This document shows, in pieces, positions 45,818 to 59,460 of a stretch of 64,000 nt of DNA. Source of the stretch: Citrobacter sp. Cu233. GTDB lineage: Bacteria > Pseudomonadota > Gammaproteobacteria > Enterobacterales > Enterobacteriaceae. The position numbers were made by a program, and so were the translations under genes. Each line of letters opens with the position of its first letter. Positions within the stretch are counted from its first letter, which is position 1. Below the pieces are notes generated by a model. It was not told the origin of the DNA, did no database searches, and saw only the letters and a list, made by a program, of their open reading frames with translations. The DNA is taken from positions 30,176 through 94,175 of the forward strand of contig NZ_JAOWIF010000042.1 in assembly GCF_030332225.1 (NCBI RefSeq), given 5' to 3'.

Positions 45818-47155
45818 TTACGCCCTGGTCTCTTCTTTTGCATCCGGCAGTTTCGGTACCAGGACGCTCGGTTTACTGTCCAGACGTGTTACCAGCAGTT
45901 GATCGATCTTGTAGTTATCGATATCCACCACTTCAAATTTGTAGCCTGAGAACTTCACTGAATCGGTGCGTTTCGGGATTTTACGCAGCATAAACATCAT
46001 GAAACCTCCGATGGTTTCATAGTTACCGGACTGCGGGAATTCGTCGATATCCAGCACACGCATCACGTCATCAATCGGCGTTCCGCCGTCAATCAGCCAT
46101 GAATTCTCATCACGCGCGACGATTTGTTCTTCCAGCCCCTGGCCGACTAAGTCACCCATCAGCGTCGTCATTACGTCATTAAGCGTAATAATCCCCACCA
46201 CCAGTGCATACTCGTTCATGATGACGGCAAAGTCTTCACCTGCGGTTTTGAAGCTCTCCAGCGCCTCAGACAGCGTCAGCGTATCCGGAACAATCAGCGT
46301 ATTGCGGATCTGCACGCCGCTGTTCAGCGCCATGCTTTGGTTTGCCAGTACGCGATTAAGCAAGTCTTTGGAATCCACATAGCCAATGATGTGGTCGATA
46401 TCTTCATTACAGACCAGAAACTTGGAATGCGGATGTTCCGCCACCTTGTTCTTCAGGCTCTGTTCGTCTTCGTGCAGATCAAACCAGATAACATTTTCGC
46501 GCGAGGTCATTGAAGACGGCACGGTACGGGATTCCAGTTCAAATACGTTTTCGATCAGCTCATGTTCCTGCTTACGCAGGACACCCGCCAGAGCCCCCGC
46601 TTCGACCACAGCGTAAATATCGTCAGAGGTGATGTCGTCTTTACGCACCATTGGGATCTTAAACAGACGGAAAATGTTATTTGCCAGACCATTAAAGAAC
46701 CATACCAGTGGGCGGAACACGAGCAGGCAGAAGCGCATCGGGTTGATGATACGCAAAGCCACAGCTTCTGGCGCAATCATACCGATGCGTTTCGGGGTTA
46801 AATCCGCGAACAGGATGAACAGGCCAGTGACCAGAGAGAACGACAGAATAAAGCTCAATTGTTCGGACAGCTCTGGGGCAAAGTATTTCGAGAACAGACC
46901 GTTAAATGCTGGTGAAAACGCTGCGTCACCGACGATACCGCCAAGAATAGCAACCGCATTAAGACCAATTTGCACAACGGTAAAGAACATGCCGGGGTTT
47001 TCCTGCATCTTCAAAACACGCTGTGCATTTACGTTGCCTTCATCGGCAAGCAACTTAAGTTTTATTTTGCGTGATGCGGCGAGCGAGATCTCGGATATCG
47101 AGAAAAACGCACTCACGGCGATCAGGCAGAGAATGACTAAAATACTGTTTAACAT
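45818..47155 (-). CDS. paeA: Polyamine export protein PaeA (YtfL), CNNM/CorC family
   Basis: The 445-residue inner-membrane protein has an N-terminal CNNM (DUF21) domain with four membrane helices (about 1-190), two CBS domains (about 205-335, around VIWFDLHEDEQSLKNK and FAVIMNEYALVVGIIT) and a C-terminal CorC_HlyC transporter-associated domain (about 350-430). In E. coli and Salmonella the homologue PaeA exports cadaverine and putrescine. ATG 47155 (MLNSILVIL) is chosen; the in-frame extension of 17 codons is not conserved. Confidence 0.93.
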   Translation of the reverse strand: MLNSILVILCLIAVSAFFSISEISLAASRKIKLKLLADEGNVNAQRVLKMQENPGMFFTVVQIGLNAVAILGGIVGDAAFSPAFNGLFSKYFAPELSEQLSFILSFSLVTGLFILFADLTPKRIGMIAPEAVALRIINPMRFCLLVFRPLVWFFNGLANNIFRLFKIPMVRKDDITSDDIYAVVEAGALAGVLRKQEHELIENVFELESRTVPSSMTSRENVIWFDLHEDEQSLKNKVAEHPHSKFLVCNEDIDHIIGYVDSKDLLNRVLANQSMALNSGVQIRNTLIVPDTLTLSEALESFKTAGEDFAVIMNEYALVVGIITLNDVMTTLMGDLVGQGLEEQIVARDENSWLIDGGTPIDDVMRVLDIDEFPQSGNYETIGGFMMFMLRKIPKRTDSVKFSGYKFEVVDIDNYKIDQLLVTRLDSKPSVLVPKLPDAKEETRA

Positions 47156-47280
47156 ATCATATCCAGCGTTACGCCAGATCCTCGGAAGGGAGAAGTTGGT
47201 ACTCATCGTCTTTCAGGCTACAGGTGTTTTGTCCTGCAACTCGAAATCCATAAAGTATAAATCCAATGGAAAATTCATTG

Positions 47281-47394
47281 AAAACCGGCTCGTGGAGTTG
47301 AGCCGGTAAATTCAGACGCTAGTATAGCGTAAGGTACTGTAAAGCCGCCAGAGGTCACGTTAAGCGCGTGGAGATCCCGATAAGCGCTATCGGG
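47281..47394 (-). terminator. Hairpins downstream of msrA
   Basis: On the minus strand CCGGCTC - AACTCCAC - GAGCCGG (47284-47305) is followed by TTTTC, a good intrinsic terminator for msrA. A second perfect hairpin CCCGATA - AGCGC - TATCGGG (47376-47394) lies nearer the msrA stop. Confidence 0.8.
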
Positions 47395-47404
47395 CAGTTG
47401 CGGA

Positions 47405-48043
47405 TTAATTCTGCGGTGGCAGGCAAACGCCTATGCCGCCAATGCCGCAGTATCCGTAAGGGTTTTTATGCAGATACTGCTGGTGATCGTCTTCGGCGTA
47501 GTAGAACGGGGTCGCCGTGCTGATTTCCGTTGTAATCTCGCGTTCGTCGCCCGCGGCTGTCATTGCTGCCTGAAAGCGTTCAAGGCTGGCCTGCGCGGCT
47601 GCGCTTTGCTCCGGGGTTAATGGATAAATTGCGGAACGGTACTGAGTACCCTGGTCATTACCCTGACGCATCCCCTGCGCCGGGTCATGATTTTCCCAGA
47701 ACACCTGCAGCAGTTGTTCGTAGCTGATAACATGCGGGTCATAGACGATGCGTACCGCTTCGGCATGGCCCGTATCACCAGAACAAACTTCCCGATAGGT
47801 TGGGTTTGGGGTATAGCCACCGGTGTATCCGGCTGCTGTGCTGTAAACCCCTGGTAGTGACCAGAATAAGCGCTCCACGCCCCAGAAACATCCCATGGCG
47901 AAGAGGGCTATCTCCATGCCGTCGGGCACGTTGGTCATCGAATGCTGATTAACCGCATGCAACGTTGCTACCGGCATCGGGGTATTGCGTCCAGGTAGCG
48001 CATCTGCTTGAGTAACAAGATGCTTTCTATCAAATAAACTCAT
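47405..48043 (-). CDS. msrA: Peptide-methionine (S)-S-oxide reductase MsrA
   Basis: MsrA reduces methionine-S-sulfoxide in proteins and free form. The nucleophile C52 is in [14 protein letters not shown], and the resolving cysteines are in the C-terminal [14 protein letters not shown]. The length of 212 equals E. coli. ATG 48043 (MSLFDRKHL) is chosen over an upstream start. It diverges from tamA across 212 bases that hold no evident gene. Confidence 0.96.
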   Translation of the reverse strand: MSLFDRKHLVTQADALPGRNTPMPVATLHAVNQHSMTNVPDGMEIALFAMGCFWGVERLFWSLPGVYSTAAGYTGGYTPNPTYREVCSGDTGHAEAVRIVYDPHVISYEQLLQVFWENHDPAQGMRQGNDQGTQYRSAIYPLTPEQSAAAQASLERFQAAMTAAGDEREITTEISTATPFYYAEDDHQQYLHKNPYGYCGIGGIGVCLPPQN

Positions 48044-48183
48044 GGCCGTTCTCCCGAAATCAGTCATTTGGGTTAAGGTTGTAACGAGACGCGTCTTTGC
48101 CCACAATAAATAGCGTGAATGCGTCTAGAGTTAAACATAAGAAATATTTGGGTTGTCGTCTGTTTTTCAACTCTTATTGTTGA

Positions 48184-53762
<5,579 letters not shown>

Positions 53763-53764
53763 CA

Positions 53765-54109
53765 ATGCGAATATTTGTCTACGGCAGTTTACGAACCAAA
53801 CAAGGCAACAGCCACTGGATGACCAATGCCCTGTTGCTGGGAAATTTCAGTATCGACAACTACCAGTTGTATAGCCTGGGCCACTATCCAGGCGCAGTTC
53901 CGGGGAACGGAACGGTACACGGGGAAGTTTATCGTATTGACAACGCCACGCTGGCAGAGCTTGACGCTCTGCGTACGCGAGGTGGCGAATATGCACGCCA
54001 GTTAATTCAGACGCCGTACGGAAGTGCATGGATGTACGTGTACCAACGTTCAGTCGAGGGATTAACGCTGATTGAAAGCGGTAACTGGTTAGACCGAGAC
54101 CAGTACTGA
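53765..54109 (+). CDS. ytfP: Gamma-glutamylcyclotransferase-like protein YtfP
   Basis: The 114-residue protein has a gamma-glutamylcyclotransferase (AIG2-like) fold, with the substrate-loop motif VYGSLRTKQGN near the start and a conserved Glu in ELDALRTRGGEYARQ. E. coli YtfP has 113 residues and no proven reaction. It follows tamB after two bases and is the last gene of the tamA-tamB-ytfP unit. Confidence 0.92.
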   Translation: MRIFVYGSLRTKQGNSHWMTNALLLGNFSIDNYQLYSLGHYPGAVPGNGTVHGEVYRIDNATLAELDALRTRGGEYARQLIQTPYGSAWMYVYQRSVEGLTLIESGNWLDRDQY

Positions 54110-54125
54110 TATATCGACTACGAGA

Positions 54126-54159
54126 ATAAACAACGCCGCCTTCGGGTGGCGTTGTTTAT
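54126..54159. terminator. Two-way terminator between ytfP and the TonB receptor gene
   Basis: ATAAACAACGCC (54126-54137) pairs perfectly with GGCGTTGTTTAT (54148-54159) around GCCTTCGGGT. The A/T flanks serve both strands, and the genes converge. Confidence 0.9.
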
Positions 54160-54166
54160 TTAAGGC

Positions 54167-56176
54167 TTAAAACTCTACGCGCGCGCCGAGATTATAGCGA
54201 CGGCCTTCTACCTGAGCGGATTCGTTCCACGCGGTAGTCAGCTTCGGATCTTCATCCAACACGTTGTAGACCCCAGCCATCAGCTGCGTGTGCTTGTTGA
54301 GCTGATAACGTACGCCCACATCAACCATTGTGTAGTCATCGTACTTATAGTTATTGCCGCTGTTGCGGTTACTGCTGCGATAGTTCACCGTACTCCACAC
54401 ATCAAGACTTTGTGTCGCCGCCCAGGTCAGCGACAGATTCGCCATATGACGTGGATAATCGTTCAGCGCGTAACCTTTGTTGACGCCACTTTTCTGCTCG
54501 CTGTGGTTCCAGGTGTAGTTGGCGTTGGCTTTGAGGTCAGCACTAATCTGCCAGTCAGCATTCAGCTCAATGCCGTACACATCGGCTTCGCTGACGTTAA
54601 AGTATTTACTGACGGAGTCGGCGTTGTAACCATTCACCGAGCACTGGTTGGTCGCCGTGGTTTCACAAATGGTTTGTTCCGCAATCTTGTCTTTGAATTG
54701 CGTATAGAAAACGGTGCTATCCAGCGACAGGACATCGCCCGTCCAGTACAGACCTAATTCAGAGTTAACGCTTTTCTCCGGTTTTAGATTGTCATTGCCC
54801 ACCGTCAGGAAGGGATAGGGAACGGTGGAACCGTAAGGGGTGACGAAGTCGCTGGACGTTGCCCGCAGTTCCGGTTTTTTATACCCGGCGGAGACGCCGC
54901 CTTTCAGCGCCCATGCATCGCTGAAGGCCCAGTTGCCGTACATTTTTGGCGTAATATGCGTACCAAAGTTATCGTCCTGATCCATACGCGCCGAGGTGGT
55001 CAGGATGAAATCGTCAATACTCCAGCCATCTTCAGCAAACAGCGCCCAGCCGTTGCGGCTGATTTTGGTTACCGGCTCTGAGCCGGGCAGCGTTTTGTTA
55101 GCCACATCAAAGCGGTCATTTAACTCTTCGCGGGTAAAATTCGCCCCGATGGTCAGTTTATGGTTGTCGAGCGTGAAGGTAGTTTGCGAGTTGGCGACGT
55201 AGTTTTCCATCTGCACATACTGCGGCGACTGGCTGTCATAAACGTACTTCGAACGGCCCTTTTCGTAGTTGATGTAGTTGGTCGTCGCGATAGTGTCGTC
55301 TGCATACCAGCCGGTATGCGTCAGGGTTGCGGCATTACGATCGAACAGCCATGACCACGGCGCACCGCGTTTCTGCGTGCGATTTTTCTCCTGCTCACCG
55401 GTGACCACGTTGAGATCAAACAGGTTATTTTCGCTGGCAGCCAGGCCCAGCGTCATATCAATGGATTTTCGGTTATGTTTGCCAAAATAATTATTGCGAT
55501 CGTCATCGCGGCGGTCGAGCCAGTCCGCCGCCACGCTTAAACCCAGCACATCAGGGACAAGGGGACCCATTGTAAACAGGTTCATCTGACTGGTATTGCC
55601 AAGATACTGGTGTTCCTGAAGCCAGGTATTCGCCGCAATCGCCGTCGTCCAGTCTTTCGCGCCGTAAGGCTTTTTGGTGATGACGTTGACGACGCCACCG
55701 ATAGCGTCTGAACCGTACAGCGATGACATCGGCCCGCGAATAACCTCGATACGCTCAATGGCTTCCATAGGTGGTAAGAAGTTGGCTTCGGTACCAATAT
55801 CATGGCCGTAGGGGCGCGACTCACCGGTATTCTGTTTGACGCTGTTAACCATGAAGGCCGTGTAAGACGGGTCCATACCGCGGATCATAATGCTGCCCGC
55901 GTTCATGCCGCTGCTGTTCGTGACTGAGACACCGGGAAGATTTTTAATGGCTTCACCGATGTTACGGTCCGGCTGAATATCCAGTGTTTTACGGTCGATT
56001 ACTGAAATTGTGGCAGGGGCTTCTCGTTTCTGCTGTGAGAAACCTGATGCGGTGATCACCATTTCATCTTCGGTATTGCGGGAGGCCTCGCTTAATTCCT
56101 CGGCCTGTGAGGGAAAGATAACGCCGCCTGAGAATGCAACGATCCCCGTCAGCGTAATAAGTTGACGCGTTTTCAT
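54167..56176 (-). CDS. TonB-dependent outer-membrane receptor, CirA/FepA-like
   Basis: A 669-residue receptor: signal peptide (MKTRQLITLTGIVAFSGGVI...QA-EE), TonB box DEMVITAS (about 37-44), plug domain (about 50-165, APATISVIDRKTL, GVSVTNSSG, IRGMDPSYTAFMV, RIEVIRGPMSSLYGSDAIGGVVNVITKKP) and a 22-strand barrel ending in aromatic RVEF. The plug reads like catecholate-siderophore/colicin I receptors such as CirA, but the barrel is distinct and the ligand is unknown. ATG 56176 is preferred over GTG 56188. It follows a YncE-like propeller gene; E. coli yncD-yncE is a comparable pairing. It is absent from this K-12 locus. Confidence 0.88.
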   Translation of the reverse strand: MKTRQLITLTGIVAFSGGVIFPSQAEELSEASRNTEDEMVITASGFSQQKREAPATISVIDRKTLDIQPDRNIGEAIKNLPGVSVTNSSGMNAGSIMIRGMDPSYTAFMVNSVKQNTGESRPYGHDIGTEANFLPPMEAIERIEVIRGPMSSLYGSDAIGGVVNVITKKPYGAKDWTTAIAANTWLQEHQYLGNTSQMNLFTMGPLVPDVLGLSVAADWLDRRDDDRNNYFGKHNRKSIDMTLGLAASENNLFDLNVVTGEQEKNRTQKRGAPWSWLFDRNAATLTHTGWYADDTIATTNYINYEKGRSKYVYDSQSPQYVQMENYVANSQTTFTLDNHKLTIGANFTREELNDRFDVANKTLPGSEPVTKISRNGWALFAEDGWSIDDFILTTSARMDQDDNFGTHITPKMYGNWAFSDAWALKGGVSAGYKKPELRATSSDFVTPYGSTVPYPFLTVGNDNLKPEKSVNSELGLYWTGDVLSLDSTVFYTQFKDKIAEQTICETTATNQCSVNGYNADSVSKYFNVSEADVYGIELNADWQISADLKANANYTWNHSEQKSGVNKGYALNDYPRHMANLSLTWAATQSLDVWSTVNYRSSNRNSGNNYKYDDYTMVDVGVRYQLNKHTQLMAGVYNVLDEDPKLTTAWNESAQVEGRRYNLGARVEF

Positions 56177-56210
56177 AATATAAGACACCTGAAAAGAAAA
56201 AATAAGGCAT

Positions 56211-56240
56211 CACCTTGCTGCTTAGAATAGCGGCAAGGTG
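56211..56240 (-). promoter_or_regulatory. Hairpin between propeller and receptor genes
   Basis: CACCTTGC (56211-56218) pairs with GCAAGGTG (56233-56240), and the stem extends inward with GCT/AGC. On the minus strand it is followed by ATGCCTTATTTTTTC. It could partly terminate transcription from the propeller gene, or process the message so that the two products differ in amount. Confidence 0.55.
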
Positions 56241-56257
56241 GAAAATAATATTGATTG

Positions 56258-57328
56258 TTAGAATTTAGACAGATCGATTTTCAGAACGTAGTCGGGTTTT
56301 ATGCCAATCATCTTTTCCGACAGCTTTACACTGACATACAAGGTGTTAGCATCAGCCGAAAGCGCCAGACTGTTAGGTAACGCCTGAGTTTCGATGCTTT
56401 GTTTCACCTGATAGGTCTTGCTGTCCACGATGCTGATACGTTTTGCATTGCGGTGGGTGATATACACTTCCTGGCGTTTTTCGTTATAAATTACGGCCAG
56501 TGAATTAATGACCTTGATCGGTGCAATGACCTTACCGGTATTAATGTCGACGACCAGAACATCCGCTAAATCCGGATCGGTGAGGAACGCTCGATTATTT
56601 TTGGTATCAAGCGCGATATTCAGGAAGAAATGTTTTTTGTCAGATTCAATGGTAAAACGGTTAATAATTTTAAGGCTGGTGGTATCCAGCGTAATCAGTT
56701 CATTTCGGCCATTCACGACATACAAGCGATCTTTATCAGCATCAACGGCCATACCGGTCGGGTACTGACCCATGTTTTCAAGAGTGGCAATTTTTTCACG
56801 TTTTTGTGTATCCACGACCCATACAATGCCTTTTTCAGCCACGCCGGAAACATACAGGCGGTGATGCTGTGTATCGAGCACCATTTCACGGGTATGGACA
56901 ATGTCTTTCGGGTTGCTGGTTTCGCTCAGTTGCAGTATCGCCAACTCTTTACCGCTGCGGGTATCGATTAAGGTGACTGAACCTTCCAGCGTATTACCGA
57001 CGTACAGCACCTGATTTTCTTCATCCATCGCCGTTGCAAAGGCACGGCGGCTGGTCTTGATGAGTTCGGTGGTGGTGAGCTTTTCCAGATCGAGCTTGTA
57101 GATAAGCCCGCTGGTTTTGTCTTTATCAAATGACGGAGACGAGGCGGCAAAAAGCGAGTTCTGCTGACTATCAACCGCCAGTTCATATACGCCGTTACCG
57201 ACATCGTGGGTCAGAAAATTTTTTTCAGGCAGCGTCTCTGCCGTACTGGGCAGGCTGGTAAATAACAGCGCCGTGACGAGTGCTACGCCGGAATAGTGTT
57301 TCAGGGACTTCACAGTGTGGAGGTTCAT
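56258..57328 (-). CDS. YncE-like secreted beta-propeller protein
   Basis: A 356-residue protein with a signal peptide (cleaved near STA-ET, residue 31) and a seven-bladed propeller of YVTN type: repeated blades such as ENQVLYVGNTLEGSVTLIDTRSGKELA, HHRLYVSGVAEKGIVWVVDT and KRQEVYITHRNAKRISIVDSKTY. It aligns by eye over its whole length with E. coli YncE (for example LPNSLALSADANTLYVSVK) but is clearly divergent. YncE is periplasmic, iron-regulated and its role is unsettled. It is first in the unit with the TonB receptor, behind a Fur box. Confidence 0.86.
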   Translation of the reverse strand: MNLHTVKSLKHYSGVALVTALLFTSLPSTAETLPEKNFLTHDVGNGVYELAVDSQQNSLFAASSPSFDKDKTSGLIYKLDLEKLTTTELIKTSRRAFATAMDEENQVLYVGNTLEGSVTLIDTRSGKELAILQLSETSNPKDIVHTREMVLDTQHHRLYVSGVAEKGIVWVVDTQKREKIATLENMGQYPTGMAVDADKDRLYVVNGRNELITLDTTSLKIINRFTIESDKKHFFLNIALDTKNNRAFLTDPDLADVLVVDINTGKVIAPIKVINSLAVIYNEKRQEVYITHRNAKRISIVDSKTYQVKQSIETQALPNSLALSADANTLYVSVKLSEKMIGIKPDYVLKIDLSKF

Positions 57329-57363
57329 TGACTTTTATTCACATTTATTTACGTGTTGCGAAT

Positions 57364-57382
57364 GATAATGAGATCTAATCTC
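57364..57382 (-). promoter_or_regulatory. Fur box upstream of the propeller gene
   Basis: GATAATGAGATCTAATCTC matches 13 of 19 positions of the Fur consensus GATAATGATAATCATTATC. It is nested in a larger palindrome with arms TGCGAATGA and TCATTCGCA (57357-57389). Iron repression of the propeller-receptor unit is therefore likely. Confidence 0.75.
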
Positions 57383-57482
57383 ATTCGCAAATAAGATAAA
57401 TGAAATGTGACTACCCAATCTGGTAGGTCAAAAAGAAACCAGTGAGCTACCGGGGAAATGAAGGAAGGGAAAGTACAGGCAT

Positions 57483-57523
57483 AAAAAAACCCTTACTAAC
57501 CAGAGGCTGGTGTTCAGGGTTTT
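57483..57523 (-). terminator. Terminator after ppa
   Basis: On the minus strand AAAACCCT (57516-57523) pairs with AGGGTTTT (57486-57493), with an inner CCAG/CTGG stem, and a run of T follows. Confidence 0.88.
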
Positions 57524-57537
57524 CAGCGCAGACGAAA

Positions 57538-58065
57538 TTATTTCTTCGCGCGCTCGAAGGAAGCAACGATTTCAGCTTTAGCTGCTTCAGCGTTGTCCCA
57601 ACCGTCAACTTTCACCCATTTGCCCGCTTCGAGGTCTTTATAGTGCTCGAAGAAGTGAGTGATCTGCGCTTTCAGCAGGTCCGGCAGGTCGTTCACATCT
57701 TTGATGTGATCGTATTCTTTGCTCAGTTTGGTGTGCGGCACGGCAACCAGTTTTGCATCTTCACCGGATTCGTCGGTCATTTTCAGTACGCCAACCGGAC
57801 GGCAACGAATGACAGAACCTGGTTCCAGCGGGTACGGAGTCGGGACCAGAACGTCTACCGGGTCACCATCCAGAGACAGGGTGTGGTTGATGTAACCGTA
57901 GTTGCACGGATAGAACATCGCGGTGGACATGAAGCGGTCAACGAACAGGGCGCCGCTCTCTTTGTCAACTTCGTATTTGATCGGATCTGCGTTTGCAGGG
58001 ATCTCGATAACAACGTAGATATCTTCCGGCAGATCTTTACCGGCAGGGACGTTGAGTAAGCTCAT
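57538..58065 (-). CDS. ppa: Inorganic pyrophosphatase
   Basis: This is the essential type I cytosolic enzyme that hydrolyses pyrophosphate and drives biosynthetic reactions forward. The signature DGDPVDVLV (metal-binding Asp residues, about 66-74) and the [11 protein letters not shown] and EDAKLVAVP segments are present. The product is 175 residues against 176 in E. coli. ATG 58065 ([17 protein letters not shown]) is the family start; the open frame upstream to 58224 is spurious. Confidence 0.97.
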   Translation of the reverse strand: MSLLNVPAGKDLPEDIYVVIEIPANADPIKYEVDKESGALFVDRFMSTAMFYPCNYGYINHTLSLDGDPVDVLVPTPYPLEPGSVIRCRPVGVLKMTDESGEDAKLVAVPHTKLSKEYDHIKDVNDLPDLLKAQITHFFEHYKDLEAGKWVKVDGWDNAEAAKAEIVASFERAKK

Positions 58066-58374
58066 GTCTGTTTCCTTTAAATAAGCTATGGCAAACAAGT
58101 GGCGGGTATTATAGCCAACTCGCGCCGAATGTCTCCGCTTGTTTTCGATTTCACGGCGCACATTTTCTTCTTTTTTCTTCTCTTTAATGACAGAAAAATC
58201 CATATCTTCAGCTGCATTTTTCATAGTGATATGAAAGCGATTACAAAGTTGTGATTAACGTTTTATTTACTTTTTTGAAGTGTGATGTAACGCAATTCGT
58301 TACATGCTCAATTGTCTATAGTTTTTTCGCGACTGTTTATTAATCAACAATAATCACCCTACGAGGATGCACTT
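58066..58374 (+). promoter_or_regulatory. ppa-ytfQ divergent control region with palindrome
   Basis: This 309-base spacer has no gene. TGTAACG - CAATT - CGTTACA (58286-58304) is a perfect 7-5-7 palindrome, preceded by TGTGA (58281-58285), a CRP half-site. A candidate -10 TATAGT is at 58317-58322, so the palindrome overlaps the -35 region of the probable ytfQ promoter, a position typical of a repressor operator. The cognate regulator is not in the window. Confidence 0.55.
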
Positions 58375-59331
58375 ATGTGGAAGCGCTTACTTTTAGTCAC
58401 AGCAGTTTCGACAGCCATGTCGTCTATGGCAATGGCAGCCCCTTTAACCGTAGGATTTTCGCAGGTTGGCTCTGAATCCGGCTGGCGCGCGGCGGAAACC
58501 AATGTGGCGAAAAGCGAGGCCGAAAAGCGTGGTATTACGCTGAAAATCGCTGACGGCCAGCAAAAACAGGAAAACCAGATTAAAGCCGTACGCTCATTTG
58601 TTGCGCAGGGTGTGGATGCCATCTTCATTGCGCCGGTGGTGGCAACGGGTTGGGAGCCGGTGTTAAAAGAAGCGAAAGATGCCGACATTCCGGTCTTTTT
58701 GCTCGATCGTTCCATCGATGTAAAAGACAAATCTCTCTATATGACTACCGTTACTGCCAATAACGTGCTGGAAGGTAAATTAATCGGCGACTGGCTGATT
58801 AAAGAGGTGAACGGCAAACCGTGTAACGTGGTTGAGCTGCAAGGGACCGTTGGTGCCAGCGTGGCGATTGACCGTAAAAAAGGTTTTGCCGAAGCTATCG
58901 CCAGCGCGCCAAACATCAAAATTATTCGCTCTCAGTCCGGAGACTTCACCCGCAGCAAAGGTAAAGAAGTCATGGAGAGCTTTATCAAAGCTGAAAACAA
59001 CGGCAAGAACATCTGCATGGTTTACGCTCATAACGATGACATGGTGATCGGGGCTATCCAGGCGATTAAAGAAGCGGGTCTGAAGCCGGGCAAAGATATT
59101 CTGACTGGTTCAATCGACGGCGTGCCGGATATCTATAAAGCGATGATTGATGGCGAAGCCAACGCCAGCGTCGAGCTGACGCCAAATATGGCAGGGCCAG
59201 CATTCGATGCGCTGGAGAAATTCAAGAAAGACGGCACGATGCCTGAGAAGCTAACCATTACCAAATCCATCCTCTATCTGCCGGATACGGCGAAAGAAGA
59301 GTTAGAGAAGAAGAAAAACATGGGCTACTAG
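58375..59331 (+). CDS. ytfQ: Galactofuranose ABC transporter substrate-binding protein YtfQ
   Basis: YtfQ is the periplasmic receptor of the galactofuranose importer. A signal peptide (MWKRLLLVTAVSTAMSSMAMA, cleavage after 21) is followed by a periplasmic-binding-protein type I domain (TVGFSQVGSESGWRAAETNVAK, then GVDAIFIAPVVATGWEP, VYAHNDDMVIGAIQAIKEAG). The length of 318 equals E. coli. A double REP element follows before ytfR, which fits higher expression of the binding protein. Confidence 0.96.
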   Translation: MWKRLLLVTAVSTAMSSMAMAAPLTVGFSQVGSESGWRAAETNVAKSEAEKRGITLKIADGQQKQENQIKAVRSFVAQGVDAIFIAPVVATGWEPVLKEAKDADIPVFLLDRSIDVKDKSLYMTTVTANNVLEGKLIGDWLIKEVNGKPCNVVELQGTVGASVAIDRKKGFAEAIASAPNIKIIRSQSGDFTRSKGKEVMESFIKAENNGKNICMVYAHNDDMVIGAIQAIKEAGLKPGKDILTGSIDGVPDIYKAMIDGEANASVELTPNMAGPAFDALEKFKKDGTMPEKLTITKSILYLPDTAKEELEKKKNMGY

Positions 59332-59350
59332 TTTTCACTGAGCACAACCC

Positions 59351-59428
59351 GTAGGCCTGATAAGCGCAGCGCCATCAGGCGTTGAGATGCCGGATGGCGA
59401 TGCAAATGCGCCTTATCCGGCCTACAGC
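59351..59428. repeat. BIME: two REP units between ytfQ and ytfR
   Basis: GTAGGCCTGATAAGCGCAGC...GCCATCAGGC is followed by GATGCCGGATGGCGATGC...GCGCCTTATCCGGCCTAC, two inverted REP units. It lies inside the transporter operon. Confidence 0.92.
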
Positions 59429-59460
59429 CAGACCGGTTTAAACAATGCCGGAGGAATGCC

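Noticed and set aside
58066-58224. N-terminal extension of ppa by 53 codons
   Set aside because: The family begins with MSLLNVPAG at 58065; the extra residues are a Lys/Glu-rich chance frame in the promoter region.
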